A stretch of 64,000 bases of DNA from SIG480 sp045595365 (GTDB lineage Bacteria; Bacillota; Clostridia; Oscillospirales; JAAYXM01): NCBI GenBank assembly GCA_045595365.1, contig JAZOAI010000035.1, positions 11,977 through 75,976 of the forward strand, read 5' to 3'. Positions 25,952-34,915 of this stretch are shown piece by piece; the first letter of the stretch is position 1, and each line of letters starts with the position of its first letter. The translations under genes were made by a program, and so were the position numbers. Under the pieces are notes generated by a model that did no database searches, was not told where the DNA came from, and was given only the letters and a program-made list of their open reading frames with translations.

Positions 25952-26407
25952 TTGAATAAGATTACAGAAACAATTTCCGGGCTTGCCACGCCCATAGCCG
26001 AGAAATTAGGGCTTGAAATCTGGGATGTCGACTTTGTAAAAGAGGGCGGCGAAAGGTATCTTCGCGTCTATATTGACCGGGAAGGCGGAGTTTCGATAAA
26101 CGACTGCGAAGCCTTCTCCCGCGCCTTTGACAAAATCCTTGATGAGGCTGATCCGATTGAAGAATCATACATCTTCGAGGTGTCAAGCGCGGGGCTTGAG
26201 AGGCGGCTTTACCGCCCGTCCGATTTTGAGAGGTATATGGGAAGCCCCGTAACCCTCAAAACCTTTTCTCCAAAGGACGGCAAAAAAGAATTCTTCGGCA
26301 ATCTCGAGTCGTATAACGACGGCGATGTTACGCTCTCCTCAGACGGGGAGATGATAAGCTTTGCAAAAAAAGAGATTGCATCTGTAAGGCTTCGTGTTGA
26401 ATTTTAA
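25952..26407 (+). CDS. rimP: Ribosome maturation factor RimP
   Basis: 151 aa, normal length. It assists 30S subunit assembly. The N-terminal domain has LGLEIWDVDFVKEGGERYLRVYID, the family hallmark; then SINDCEAFSRAFDKILDEADPI and YIFEVSSAGLERRLYRPSDF. The C-terminal SH3-like domain is GNLESYNDGDVTLSSDG. The start is a TTG at 25952 behind AAGGGGTG. It is the first gene of the canonical rimP-nusA-ylxR-ylxQ-infB operon. Confidence 0.95.
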   Translation: MNKITETISGLATPIAEKLGLEIWDVDFVKEGGERYLRVYIDREGGVSINDCEAFSRAFDKILDEADPIEESYIFEVSSAGLERRLYRPSDFERYMGSPVTLKTFSPKDGKKEFFGNLESYNDGDVTLSSDGEMISFAKKEIASVRLRVEF

Positions 26408-26446
26408 AGATTAAATAAAATAAAATATAAAGGGGACGATTAAAAA

Positions 26447-27505
26447 ATGAACGCAGAATTTTTTGCTGCCATCGCGCAGCTTGAGGCGGAAAAAGGAATT
26501 CCGCAGGACTATATGCTCGAGAGAGTTGCTCAGGCTCTTCTTGCGGCATACAAGCGCGACAACGCAGGAGTCGTTGAAAACGTATTTGTCGAGCCTGACG
26601 TTGAGAAAAAAGAAATCCGTATGTTTGCTAAAAAAGTTGTCGTCGAGGCGGTTGAAAACCCCGCCGAGGAAATCGCACTTGACGATGCGAAAAAGTATTC
26701 CAAAAAAGCCGGCATCGGAGATGTTGTAAGCATTGACATTTCGACCCGCGACTTTGGGCGAATCGCCGCTCAGACTGCAAAGCAGGTCATCATCCAGGGT
26801 ATCCGCGAGGCTGAGCGCGGCGTTGTGTTCCGCGAGTTCACCTCGAAAGAACACGAGCTTCTCACAGCTCTTGTCACCCGCACCGACCCCCGAAACGGCG
26901 GCGCTTCAATTGAAATTTCAGGTTCAAAAGACAAAACAGAAATCTATCTCGGTGCCAAGGAGCAGATTCCCGGCGAGGTTCTCCGCGAGGGAGACCGCGT
27001 AAAAATCTATGTCGTCGAAGTCAAGCGCTCCGACCGTGGCCCGCAGATTATAATTTCAAGAACTCATCCCGGTCTTGTCCGCCGTCTGTTTGAAATCGAG
27101 GTTCCCGAAATTCACGACGGAACAGTTGAGATTAAAAGCATTGCACGCGAGGCAGGCTCCAGAACAAAGATTGCAGTTTCAACAAACGATGCAAACGTCG
27201 ACCCCATCGGTGCCTGCGTAGGCCCGCACGGCAATCGCGTTGCGGCGATCGTAGATGAAATCCGCGGTGAGAAAATCGATATAGTCAAGTTTTCAGATGA
27301 CATCAGCGAATTCGTTGCGGCAGCTCTTGCCCCTGCAAGCGTCATATCGGTTGATGCAGACGAAGAAGCTCATTCCTGCCGCGTTATTGTCGAGGATGAC
27401 CAGCTTTCTCTTGCAATAGGTAAGGACGGCCAAAACGCCCGCCTTGCCGCAAAGCTCACGGGGTACAAAATTGATATAAAACCTGCAAGCAGCATTTCCC
27501 AGTAA
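26447..27505 (+). CDS. nusA: Transcription termination/antitermination factor NusA
   Basis: 352 aa, the short Bacillota form without the C-terminal acidic repeats. The N-terminal RNA-polymerase binding domain (AEFFAAIAQLEAEKGIPQDY) is followed by an S1 domain (VFREF ... TDPRNGGASIEISGSKDKTEIYLG region) and two KH domains, the first marked by DPIGACVGPHGNRVAAIVDE and the second by LAIGKDGQNARLAAKLTGYK. It modulates pausing and hairpin-dependent termination, relevant to the T-box and terminators seen here. Confidence 0.95.
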   Translation: MNAEFFAAIAQLEAEKGIPQDYMLERVAQALLAAYKRDNAGVVENVFVEPDVEKKEIRMFAKKVVVEAVENPAEEIALDDAKKYSKKAGIGDVVSIDISTRDFGRIAAQTAKQVIIQGIREAERGVVFREFTSKEHELLTALVTRTDPRNGGASIEISGSKDKTEIYLGAKEQIPGEVLREGDRVKIYVVEVKRSDRGPQIIISRTHPGLVRRLFEIEVPEIHDGTVEIKSIAREAGSRTKIAVSTNDANVDPIGACVGPHGNRVAAIVDEIRGEKIDIVKFSDDISEFVAAALAPASVISVDADEEAHSCRVIVEDDQLSLAIGKDGQNARLAAKLTGYKIDIKPASSISQ

Positions 27506-27528
27506 GCCGGCAAGGTGGTGTCTGTGAT

Positions 27529-27807
27529 ATGACAAAGGAAAAAAAGAGCCCGAGGCGCTTATGCGTTGCGTGCAGAGAAATGTGCGAGAAGCGCGAGCTT
27601 GTTCGCATCACAAAGTCAAAAACCGGCGAAATCTCTCTTGACGTGACCGGAAAAGCTCCCGGCAGAGGCGCATATATATGCAAAAACAAAAGCTGTTTGC
27701 AAAAAGCTCAGAAAACCCGCGCGCTTGAACGGGCTTTTTCTCAGAACATAACGGAAGAAGTTTACGCCGCTCTCCAGTCCTCGCTTTCGGAGGTTTGTGA
27801 TGAGTGA
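27529..27807 (+). CDS. rnpM: YlxR/RnpM family RNA-binding protein
   Basis: 92 aa. The family signature is complete: RRLCVACREMCEKRELVRI, the middle GKAPGRGAYICKNKSCLQKA, and the basic C-terminal half. The protein (DUF448) binds RNase P RNA and modulates its activity in related Bacillota. It overlaps the next gene by 8 bp and lies between nusA and ylxQ, its normal place. Confidence 0.92.
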   Translation: MTKEKKSPRRLCVACREMCEKRELVRITKSKTGEISLDVTGKAPGRGAYICKNKSCLQKAQKTRALERAFSQNITEEVYAALQSSLSEVCDE

Positions 27808-28192
27808 TTCATACTTAAACCTTTTAGGCCTTGCCCGAAGGGCAGGGATGCTTGAGGCAGGAGACGAAGCTACAAAGGGGGCAATCGCAAGAGGCGCAGC
27901 AAGGCTTCTTCTTATCGCGGCTGACTCGTCGGAGAGAACCCGCGAAACCTTTGAGTTTATTGCCGAAAGCTCGGCTCTTTCGCATATTACCGTTTCAGAA
28001 ACCCGCGAAGAGCTTGGAAACGCCATTGGGAAGCGCCCATGCGCAGTTGTCGCTCTCTGCGATACAGGTTTCTGCGCGGCAATTTTAAAAAAGCTCGCCG
28101 ATGGAAACGATGAGGCGAGGTCGCTTCTCCCTCACTTTGAACAGAAGGCAGAAAGAGCGAAACGGCGAAAAAAGACAACCCGCAAACAATAA
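27800..28192 (+). CDS. L7Ae-family ribosomal protein-like (YlxQ)
   Basis: 130 aa. It begins LNLLGLARRAGMLEAGDEATKGAIARG, a typical kink-turn binding L7Ae/L30e opening, then ARLLLIAADSSERTRETFEF and GKRPCAVVALCDTGFCAAILK. It probably binds a K-turn RNA. The tail is very basic (KAERAKRRKKTTRKQ). A GTG at 27797 precedes the ATG at 27800; GGAGG (27789-27793) suits the ATG better. It lies between rnpM and infB. Confidence 0.9.
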   Translation: MSDSYLNLLGLARRAGMLEAGDEATKGAIARGAARLLLIAADSSERTRETFEFIAESSALSHITVSETREELGNAIGKRPCAVVALCDTGFCAAILKKLADGNDEARSLLPHFEQKAERAKRRKKTTRKQ

Positions 28193-28222
28193 ATACGAAT
28201 TCAAACGGAGGTGGAATACTGT

Positions 28223-30556
28223 ATGAGCAGTGCACAGAAATACAGAGTCCGCGATTTGGCGAAGGACTTTGGAATTACAGCAAAGGCTGTTACGGAAATT
28301 CTGACAAAATATTCCGAAGCACCCAAATCAAATATGCAGGCACTTACAGATGACGAACTCAATATAATTTTTGACGTTCTTACAATCCAGAATCAGGTGG
28401 AGAGCTTTGAAAGCCTTATGTCGGAAACTTACCACGAGGAAGCTCCCAAGGAAGAACCCGCAAAAGAAGAAAAGAAGCAGCCTTCTCCCGAAAAGAAGGA
28501 AAAGGCAAAGCCTGCCGCCGCAAGCGCACCCGCAAAGGGCGACAAAACTGACGGCGCCGCAAGCGTCACCACAAAGAAGGGCGTTCAGACTCACGTTATC
28601 GACACGCGCGGCGGAAGTGTTGACCTTTCGAAATACGACGACAGCGTCGACAACCTTGTTCCCGACAGTGTTCGTGACATCGGAACAATAAAGCAGAAAA
28701 TCAAGAAGTCTCCTGACCGCAAGCAGCAGAATTTCGGCTCGAAGCGCCGCCAGGAGGAACAGGAGAAAATGAAGAAGCTTGAGGCTCAGGTTCAGAAGAA
28801 GCCTCAGCTCACGGTTATGATTCCCGACGAAATCTCAGTCGGCGAGCTCGCCTCCCGAATGAAGAGAACGGGGGCTGACGTTGTAAAACAGCTTATCAAG
28901 CTTGGTGTTATGGCATCTCTTTCAGATGTTATCGACTACGACACCGCCGCTATCGTTGCTCTTGAAATGGGCGCGAAGGTGGAAAAGGAAATTATAATAA
29001 CAATCGAGGATAAGCTTATTGACGAAAGCGTTGACCGCGAAGAAGACCTTCTCCCGCGCGACCCGGTTGTTGTCGTTATGGGTCACGTTGACCACGGCAA
29101 AACCTCGCTTCTTGACGCCGTCAGAAAAACAAACGTTGTTTCCGGTGAAGCCGGCGGAATCACCCAGCATATCGGTGCTTATCGCGTAGATATAAACGGA
29201 AGAAAGATCACCTTCCTCGACACCCCGGGCCACGAGGCATTTACCTCTATGCGCGCCCGCGGCGCTCAGGTTACTGACGTTGTAATCCTCGTTGTTGCAG
29301 CGGATGACGGAATCATGCCGCAGACGGTTGAGGCTATTAACCACGCAAAGGCCGCAGGAGTTCCGATAGTTGTTGCAATCAACAAGATGGATGCCGAGGG
29401 TGCAAACCCCGACCGCATCAAGCAACAGCTCACGGAATATGAACTCGTCGCAGAGGAATGGGGCGGAAACACCATAGTCTGCCCGATTTCCGCAAAGCTC
29501 GGAGACGGTATTGACGAGCTTCTCGAAATGGTAATCCTCACTGCCGATATGCTCGACCTCAAGGCTAACCCCAACAGAAGCGCAAAGGGAACGGTTGTCG
29601 AAGCGAAGCTTGACCGCGGCCGCGGCCCTGTTGCAACGCTTCTTGTTTCAAACGGAACTCTTAACGCAGGCGATGTCATCATCGCAGGCACAAGTGTCGG
29701 CAGAATCCGCGCAATGACAGACGACAAGGGAAGAAAGATGAAAACTGCAGGCCCCTCCGTTCCTGTTGAAATCATTGGTCTTTCCGAAGTCCCGAACGCC
29801 GGTGACATATTCTACGCCGTTGATGACGAGCGTATGGCACGCGAGCTTGTCGAGCAGCGCAAGCAGACAGAAAAGGACGAAATCAACAAAGCTTCGGCGC
29901 GCAAGGTTTCTCTTGAAGACCTCTTTGATCAGATTCAGCAGGGCGAAATCAAGGAGCTTCCGATTATTGTCAAGGCTGACGTTAAGGGCTCGGCAGAAGC
30001 TGTCAAGGCTTCTCTTGAGAAGCTCTCAAACGAAGAGGTTCGCGTTCGCGTTATCCACGCAGGCGTAGGCGGAATCAACGAGTCCGATATTCTTCTTGCC
30101 TCCGCTTCAAATGCTATTGTCGTCGGATTCAATGTCCGCCCCGATTCAAGTGCGCGCGACAGTGCTGCCGCATCAGGAACGGACATCAGGCTTTACCGCA
30201 TAATCTACGACTGCATCGAAGAAATCGAAGCAGCTATGAAGGGGCTTCTTGCACCCACCTTCCGCGAGGAGGTTCTCGGGCACGCTGAAATCCGCCAGAC
30301 CTTCAAGGTTTCAAAGGTCGGAACAATCGCAGGCTGCCACGTTACAGACGGTAAGATCATCAGAACCGCAAGTGTCAGAGTTGTCCGCGACAACATCGTT
30401 GTCTTTGAAGGCCAGCTTGCCTCACTCAAGAGATTCAAGGATGATGCGAAGGAAGTCAGCTCCGGATACGAGTGCGGCTTGAGCGTTGAAAACTTTAACG
30501 ATATAAAAGAGGGTGACGTCATCGAGGCGTACACCATGGTAGAAGTAAAGGAATAA
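28223..30556 (+). CDS. infB: Translation initiation factor IF-2
   Basis: 777 aa. The N-domain starts KYRVRDLAKDFGITAKAV, followed by a Glu/Lys/Ala/Pro-rich linker (residues about 70-190). The G domain has GHVDHGKTSLLDAVR (G1), DTPGHEAF (G3) and NKMDAEG (G4). Domains II-IV carry the fMet-tRNA binding region at the C-terminus. It brings initiator tRNA to the 30S subunit. A GTG at 28211 lies inside the CGGAGGTGG ribosome site, so the ATG at 28223 is used. rbfA/nrnA follows after 4 bp. Confidence 0.96.
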   Translation: MSSAQKYRVRDLAKDFGITAKAVTEILTKYSEAPKSNMQALTDDELNIIFDVLTIQNQVESFESLMSETYHEEAPKEEPAKEEKKQPSPEKKEKAKPAAASAPAKGDKTDGAASVTTKKGVQTHVIDTRGGSVDLSKYDDSVDNLVPDSVRDIGTIKQKIKKSPDRKQQNFGSKRRQEEQEKMKKLEAQVQKKPQLTVMIPDEISVGELASRMKRTGADVVKQLIKLGVMASLSDVIDYDTAAIVALEMGAKVEKEIIITIEDKLIDESVDREEDLLPRDPVVVVMGHVDHGKTSLLDAVRKTNVVSGEAGGITQHIGAYRVDINGRKITFLDTPGHEAFTSMRARGAQVTDVVILVVAADDGIMPQTVEAINHAKAAGVPIVVAINKMDAEGANPDRIKQQLTEYELVAEEWGGNTIVCPISAKLGDGIDELLEMVILTADMLDLKANPNRSAKGTVVEAKLDRGRGPVATLLVSNGTLNAGDVIIAGTSVGRIRAMTDDKGRKMKTAGPSVPVEIIGLSEVPNAGDIFYAVDDERMARELVEQRKQTEKDEINKASARKVSLEDLFDQIQQGEIKELPIIVKADVKGSAEAVKASLEKLSNEEVRVRVIHAGVGGINESDILLASASNAIVVGFNVRPDSSARDSAAASGTDIRLYRIIYDCIEEIEAAMKGLLAPTFREEVLGHAEIRQTFKVSKVGTIAGCHVTDGKIIRTASVRVVRDNIVVFEGQLASLKRFKDDAKEVSSGYECGLSVENFNDIKEGDVIEAYTMVEVKE

Positions 30557-30560
30557 CATT

Positions 30561-31865
30561 ATGGGAAGTGTTCGTATAGGGCGCGTCAATGACGAGCTTA
30601 TGAGAATTCTCGCAGAGCTTATCCGCACAGTGCGCGACCCCAGAGTTTCAGGGCTTGTGAGCATTGTTCACGTGGAAACCGCGCCCGATCTCGGAAGTGC
30701 CAAGGTTTTTATCAGCGTTCTCGGCGATGAAGAAAAGCGCCGAGACTGTCTCCGCGGTCTCCGCGCAGCATCGGGATACCTGCGCCGCGAAGCGGCAAAA
30801 CGGCTTCGTCTCCGCTACACCCCCGAGCTCACCTTTATCGATGATGACTCAATAGTATCGGGAACCCACATAATGGAGCTTATCGAAAACGTTTCCCGAC
30901 GCGACAAGGAAAAGAAAATGCTCACACCGGAAGGTGTTGCGGATTTTCTTAAAACGCGCGATAACATTCTCATTCTTACACACAAAAGCCCTGACGGCGA
31001 CACTACGGGCAGTGCCGCCGCGCTCTGCCTTGCGCTCCGGGGCGCAGGCAAAGAGGCGTATGTTTTTGAAAACCCCGAATTTTCAGAAAAGCTTTACCGC
31101 CGCGCGCGCACATTCTTCCCCACAGAGAGTTTTTCTCCCTCCTGCATTGTTGCGGTTGACGTTGCTGACCCGGCGCTTTTGTGCCCCGGGTGCGAGGATT
31201 TTGCAGACAGAATCGACCTCGCAATAGACCACCACGTCACGCACGTCTCCTATGCGGGAAGAGAGTGTGTCATTCCCGGTGCCGCCGCATGCGGAGAAAT
31301 CATTTTTGACGTAATAAAAGCACTTTCCGCAAAGCTTACAAAAAAGCTTTCGGATCTTCTGTATATCGCAATCGCAACAGACACGGGAAGGTTTCTTCAT
31401 TCCAACACCACTCCCGAAAGCCACCGGAAGGCAGCAGAGCTTATCGCGCAGGGAGCCGACTTTACCGGGATAAACAGAGAGTTTTTCACTGAAAAAACTA
31501 AGAGCCGGATTGCTCTTGAAGCAGAAATTTTGTCAGGACTTAAGCTGTACTTCGGCGGCCGCGTTTCGGTTATCAGAATGACTCGTGAAATGGTCGAGCG
31601 AAACCGCGCCACAACCGACGACACCGACAGCATTTCGGCTCTTGCAAGAGTTGTCAAGGGTGTTGTTCTCGGAGTTTATATTCACGAAAAGGAAAACGAG
31701 GTAAAAATCTCTCTTCGCTCTGACGGAAGCATAAGTTGTGCCGAGTTTTGCCGGAACTTCGGAGGTGGAGGCCACGACGGTGCTGCAGGTTGTTCAATGA
31801 CCTGCGGGATTGACGAGGCCGAAGATCGCATAATCAAAAAAATTGAAGAGCTTGAACTTTTTTAA
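30561..31865 (+). CDS. RbfA-NrnA fusion: ribosome-binding factor A plus DHH phosphoesterase
   Basis: 434 aa in one uninterrupted frame. Residues 1-118 are a complete RbfA (RIGRVNDELMRILAELI, VRDPRVSGLVSIVHVETAPDL, and TPELTFIDDDSI), a KH-fold 30S maturation factor. Residues 120-434 are a complete DHH/DHHA1 nanoRNase/pAp phosphatase: LTHKSPDGDTTGSA, CIVAVDVADP, IDHHVTH, IATDTGRFLHSNTT, and the C-terminal GGGGHDGAAGCS. The two are normally neighbouring genes in this operon. The join is the basic linker SRRDKEKK. An ATG at 30918 (residue 120) has AAGGA (30906-30910) at normal distance, so NrnA alone could also be made. Confidence 0.92.
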   Translation: MGSVRIGRVNDELMRILAELIRTVRDPRVSGLVSIVHVETAPDLGSAKVFISVLGDEEKRRDCLRGLRAASGYLRREAAKRLRLRYTPELTFIDDDSIVSGTHIMELIENVSRRDKEKKMLTPEGVADFLKTRDNILILTHKSPDGDTTGSAAALCLALRGAGKEAYVFENPEFSEKLYRRARTFFPTESFSPSCIVAVDVADPALLCPGCEDFADRIDLAIDHHVTHVSYAGRECVIPGAAACGEIIFDVIKALSAKLTKKLSDLLYIAIATDTGRFLHSNTTPESHRKAAELIAQGADFTGINREFFTEKTKSRIALEAEILSGLKLYFGGRVSVIRMTREMVERNRATTDDTDSISALARVVKGVVLGVYIHEKENEVKISLRSDGSISCAEFCRNFGGGGHDGAAGCSMTCGIDEAEDRIIKKIEELELF

Positions 31866-31871
31866 GGATAT

Positions 31872-31926
31872 TTGCGGAACACATTTGTGCTCCGCAATGT
31901 CTGTTTCAGGCGATATGCCTGAGAAA
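31872..31926 (+). other. Two tandem hairpins between rbfA/nrnA and truB
   Basis: The first hairpin is TTGCGGA (31872-31878) with TCCGCAA (31891-31897) plus an inner CACA/TGTG. The second is TTTCAGGC (31904-31911) with GCCTG-AGAAA (31917-31926). Neither has a T-run; the second ends 8 nt before the truB ATG and carries part of its ribosome site (GAAAGG), so it could affect translation of truB or mark an RNA processing point. Confidence 0.55.
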
Positions 31927-31934
31927 GGTAGTAA

Positions 31935-32792
31935 ATGAACGGAATTGTAATTGTTGACAAGCCTCAGGGGATCACGTCTCACGATGTTGTTTCTCGGATG
32001 AGGCGCATATTCAAAACGCGGCGCGTCGGTCATTCAGGCACTCTTGACCCCCTCGCCACGGGGGTTCTCCCGATATTTATCGGGCGGGCCACGAGGGCGT
32101 GTGAATTCGCGCTGTGCGATGAGAAAAAATATATTGCAACGCTAAGGCTCGGGCTTTCGACCGACACGCAGGACATTACGGGTGAAATTGTCTCAGAAAG
32201 CCCCGTTTCGCTCTCTTGCGAGGAGGTCATCGCCGTTTGCAAAAGCTTTGAGGGTGAAAGCCTGCAGACTCCACCGATGTACTCCGCAATTAAGATAGAC
32301 GGCATCCCCCTCTATAAGCTTGCGCGCGAAGGAAAAGAGGTTGAGCGAAAAGCCCGCGAAATCAACATTTCAGAGATTTCCGCCCGCCATATTTCGGAAA
32401 ACGACTATGAAATTGAAGTTTCCTGCTCAAAGGGCACATACATAAGAACGCTTATCTATGACATCGGCCAAAAGCTCGGCTGTGGCGCGTGTATGACAAC
32501 GCTTCGCAGAACAAAGTCGGGGGTTTTTGAAATTGCAGATGCGAGAACAATAGAAGAAATCGAAGTCTCCCCTTCCGTCTTGCCTGTTGACTTTATGTTC
32601 TCGGAATACGAAGCGGTCACGATAGACCCGGCGGGCGAGAAAAAATGCCGCAACGGAGCAGATGTTCCGTATAATGCAGAGCGCGGCAAGGTTTTTCGCG
32701 TTTACGGAGAGAGCGGAGAGTTTTTGATGCTCGCAAAAGGCGGAGAGCGCGGCGAGCTTTGTACTGTAAAAAGCTTTTTTGAGGTGAACTGA
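31935..32792 (+). CDS. truB: tRNA pseudouridine(55) synthase TruB
   Basis: 285 aa. It converts U55 in the T-loop of tRNAs. It opens with GIVIVDKPQGITSHDVV, has the catalytic D38 in GHSGTLDPLATGVLPIF, then SLQTPPMYSAIKIDGIPLYKLAREG (here SLQTPPMYSAIK) and CSKGTYIRTLIYDIG. The C-terminal PUA-like region is short. It belongs to the infB operon and its TGA overlaps the ribF start. Confidence 0.95.
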   Translation: MNGIVIVDKPQGITSHDVVSRMRRIFKTRRVGHSGTLDPLATGVLPIFIGRATRACEFALCDEKKYIATLRLGLSTDTQDITGEIVSESPVSLSCEEVIAVCKSFEGESLQTPPMYSAIKIDGIPLYKLAREGKEVERKAREINISEISARHISENDYEIEVSCSKGTYIRTLIYDIGQKLGCGACMTTLRRTKSGVFEIADARTIEEIEVSPSVLPVDFMFSEYEAVTIDPAGEKKCRNGADVPYNAERGKVFRVYGESGEFLMLAKGGERGELCTVKSFFEVN

Positions 32793-33676
32793 TGATGAAA
32801 AGAGCTGTTGCACTCGGTTTTTTTGACGGTGTGCATATCGGGCACGGCGCACTCCTCCGGCGAACAAAAGCTCTCGCCGAGCGACACGACCTTGCCCCTT
32901 GTGTTATGACCTATTCTCAGCATCCGTCAGCGGTCCTTTCAAAAGAAAGAGTTCCTCTCATCAACACGACGAACGAGAGAATTCTTCTCATATCGTCGCT
33001 GTACGGCATAGACGATGTCGTCATAAAGGATTTTACAAGGCAGTATGCCTCGCTTTCCTGCGAGGAGTTTTTTGAAAAAATTTTAATCTCGGAGCTTTCC
33101 TGCGGGTATGTTATCGCAGGATATGACTTCCGCTTCGGTGACGGCGGTGCGGGGGATGCAGACGCGCTCTACGCACTCTGCAAAAAGAACAATATCGATT
33201 GCGAGATTGTTGATGCAATAAAGCGCGACGGCGAGGCTGTAAGCTCCTCACGCGTGCGGAAGCTTCTCGAAGAAGGAGATATGGAAAAGGCGAGAGAGCT
33301 TCTCGGCCATTATCACTGCACAATCTCTCCCGTTATTAAAGGCCAGACACTCGGCAAAAAGCTTGGGTTTGCAACGGCAAATCAAGCGTTTGACGAAACG
33401 GTAAAAATTCCAAGGCGCGGCGTTTATCTGTCGCAGGTTACTGTTGGCAGCAGGGTCTTTCGCGGCATAACGAACGTGGGCGTCCGCCCCACCGTTCTGT
33501 CCTCTTCAGAAGTGTTTGCCGAAACGCATATACTCGATTTTTCCGGGGACCTTTACGGCCAGACAATAAAAACGGAATTTGTCAGCTTTCTCCGCGAGGA
33601 AAAGAAGTTCTCGTCACTTGATGAGCTTCATGAGCAAATATCACAAGACGTCATTCGTGCGAGAGAAGAAATTTAG
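32792..33676 (+). CDS. ribF: Bifunctional riboflavin kinase/FAD synthetase
   Basis: 294 aa. The N-terminal FMN adenylyltransferase domain has ALGFFDGVHIGHGALL (residues 6-21) and VSSSRVRKLLEEGD near 150. The C-terminal riboflavin kinase domain has GKKLGFATANQ and RGVYLSQV, then GITNVGVRPT. It makes FMN and FAD in the cytoplasm, used for example by the COG2509 protein and TrmFO encoded in this window. Two adjacent ATGs (32792 and 32795) are possible behind GAGGTGA. It is the last gene of the operon. Confidence 0.95.
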   Translation: MMKRAVALGFFDGVHIGHGALLRRTKALAERHDLAPCVMTYSQHPSAVLSKERVPLINTTNERILLISSLYGIDDVVIKDFTRQYASLSCEEFFEKILISELSCGYVIAGYDFRFGDGGAGDADALYALCKKNNIDCEIVDAIKRDGEAVSSSRVRKLLEEGDMEKARELLGHYHCTISPVIKGQTLGKKLGFATANQAFDETVKIPRRGVYLSQVTVGSRVFRGITNVGVRPTVLSSSEVFAETHILDFSGDLYGQTIKTEFVSFLREEKKFSSLDELHEQISQDVIRAREEI

Positions 33677-33696
33677 ATATTTTTACAGAAAATTCA

Positions 33697-33725
33697 TTGA
33701 TTTCACCCATATTATTTGATACAAT
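33697..33725 (+). promoter_or_regulatory. Sigma-A promoter of the CdaR/PucR-like regulator gene
   Basis: TTGATT (33697-33702), 17-nt spacer, TACAAT (33720-33725), leaving a leader of about 70 nt before the ATG at 33799. Confidence 0.7.
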
Positions 33726-33798
33726 ATAGATGATATAATGTCTTAACTGTGGGTTTCTGTCTTTTGGCAGAAAGCAATTTATTAAAGGTGGATGAATT

Positions 33799-34890
33799 AT
33801 GGCTTGGGTAATGCTTCAGAATACCATACTTCAGATGAAAGAGGCTACAGACAGAACTATCGGCGTTATAAACGTCACAGGCTCTGTCTGCGCTTGCACT
33901 GACCCGTCACTTAAGGGCACGGTGCGCGAGGGTGCGATAAACGCCCTTGAGGAAATGATAGGCTCTTATCTCGTTTTTGAGGGCTATACATACAAGCCCG
34001 TTTCTACCCCCGGCGCACGCTTTGAATACGTCGTCTTCGTTTCGGGCGAGGATGAGTATGCAAAAAGCCTTGCCGTTATGGCATCTCTTGCGGTCGGCAA
34101 CGCGAAAAAGTATTACGACGAAAAACACGACCGCGCAACCTTTGTAAAAAACATCCTTCTTGACAACATCCTTTCCGGCGACATCTACATGAAAGCAAGC
34201 GAGCTTCGGATGCCTCAGGATGTTCCCCACGTCGTCTTCCTCATCCGCCAGACAGACCACTGTGACTCTGCGGCGCTTGACATCGTTTCCAATATGTTCC
34301 CCGATAAGCAGAAGGACTTTGTCATAAGCATAAGCGAAAATGAAATCGCGCTTGTCTGCGAGGTTTCCCCGTCTGACGAATCCCGCGATTTTATAAAAAT
34401 AGCAGAGAGCATCCGCGATACTTTAAAGGCCGAGCTTCTTGCGAAAACCGAGATAGGCATAGGCACCGTCGCCAACGCGCTTCGTGACCTTGCCGTTTCC
34501 TACAAGGAAGCTCAATCTGCTATAAGCGTCGGTAAAATGTTTGACACGGACCGCGAGATTATGAGCTATGAAAACCTTGGAATAGGGCGGATTATTTACC
34601 AGCTCCCCACAACTCTCTGTGAAATGTTTCTCTCCGAGGTTTTCCGCGATAATTCTCTTGAATCTCTTGATTCTGAAACACTTATGACCATCCAGAAATT
34701 CTTTGAGAACAACTTAAACGTTTCCGAAACCTCCAGGAACTTGTTTGTCCACAGAAACACACTTGTTTACCGCCTGGAGAAAATCAAGAAAATAACCGGC
34801 CTTGACCTTCGTGAGTTTGACCACGCTATAATTTTCAAGGTTGCCCTTATGGTAAAGAAATATTTATCTTCTCAGGGGGCCACGTTCTAA
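33799..34890 (+). CDS. CdaR/PucR-like transcriptional regulator
   Basis: 363 aa. The N-terminal 130 residues look like a sugar-diacid-recognition (CdaR-type) sensor region (ATDRTIGVINVTGSV ... GYTYKPVSTPG). A middle GGDEF-like or adenylate-cyclase-like fold follows (EIALVCEVSP ... KTEIGIGTVANALRDLAVSY). The C-terminal 70 residues are the PucR helix-turn-helix: FFENNLNVSETSRNLFVHRN, then TLVYRLEKIKKITGLDLREF. It is probably a DNA-binding activator. It lies directly before ftsE, 25 bp apart, but also fits a separate role; the ligand is unknown. Confidence 0.82.
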   Translation: MAWVMLQNTILQMKEATDRTIGVINVTGSVCACTDPSLKGTVREGAINALEEMIGSYLVFEGYTYKPVSTPGARFEYVVFVSGEDEYAKSLAVMASLAVGNAKKYYDEKHDRATFVKNILLDNILSGDIYMKASELRMPQDVPHVVFLIRQTDHCDSAALDIVSNMFPDKQKDFVISISENEIALVCEVSPSDESRDFIKIAESIRDTLKAELLAKTEIGIGTVANALRDLAVSYKEAQSAISVGKMFDTDREIMSYENLGIGRIIYQLPTTLCEMFLSEVFRDNSLESLDSETLMTIQKFFENNLNVSETSRNLFVHRNTLVYRLEKIKKITGLDLREFDHAIIFKVALMVKKYLSSQGATF

Positions 34891-34915
34891 ACCCTATACG
34901 AAAGGATTGTGAAAT

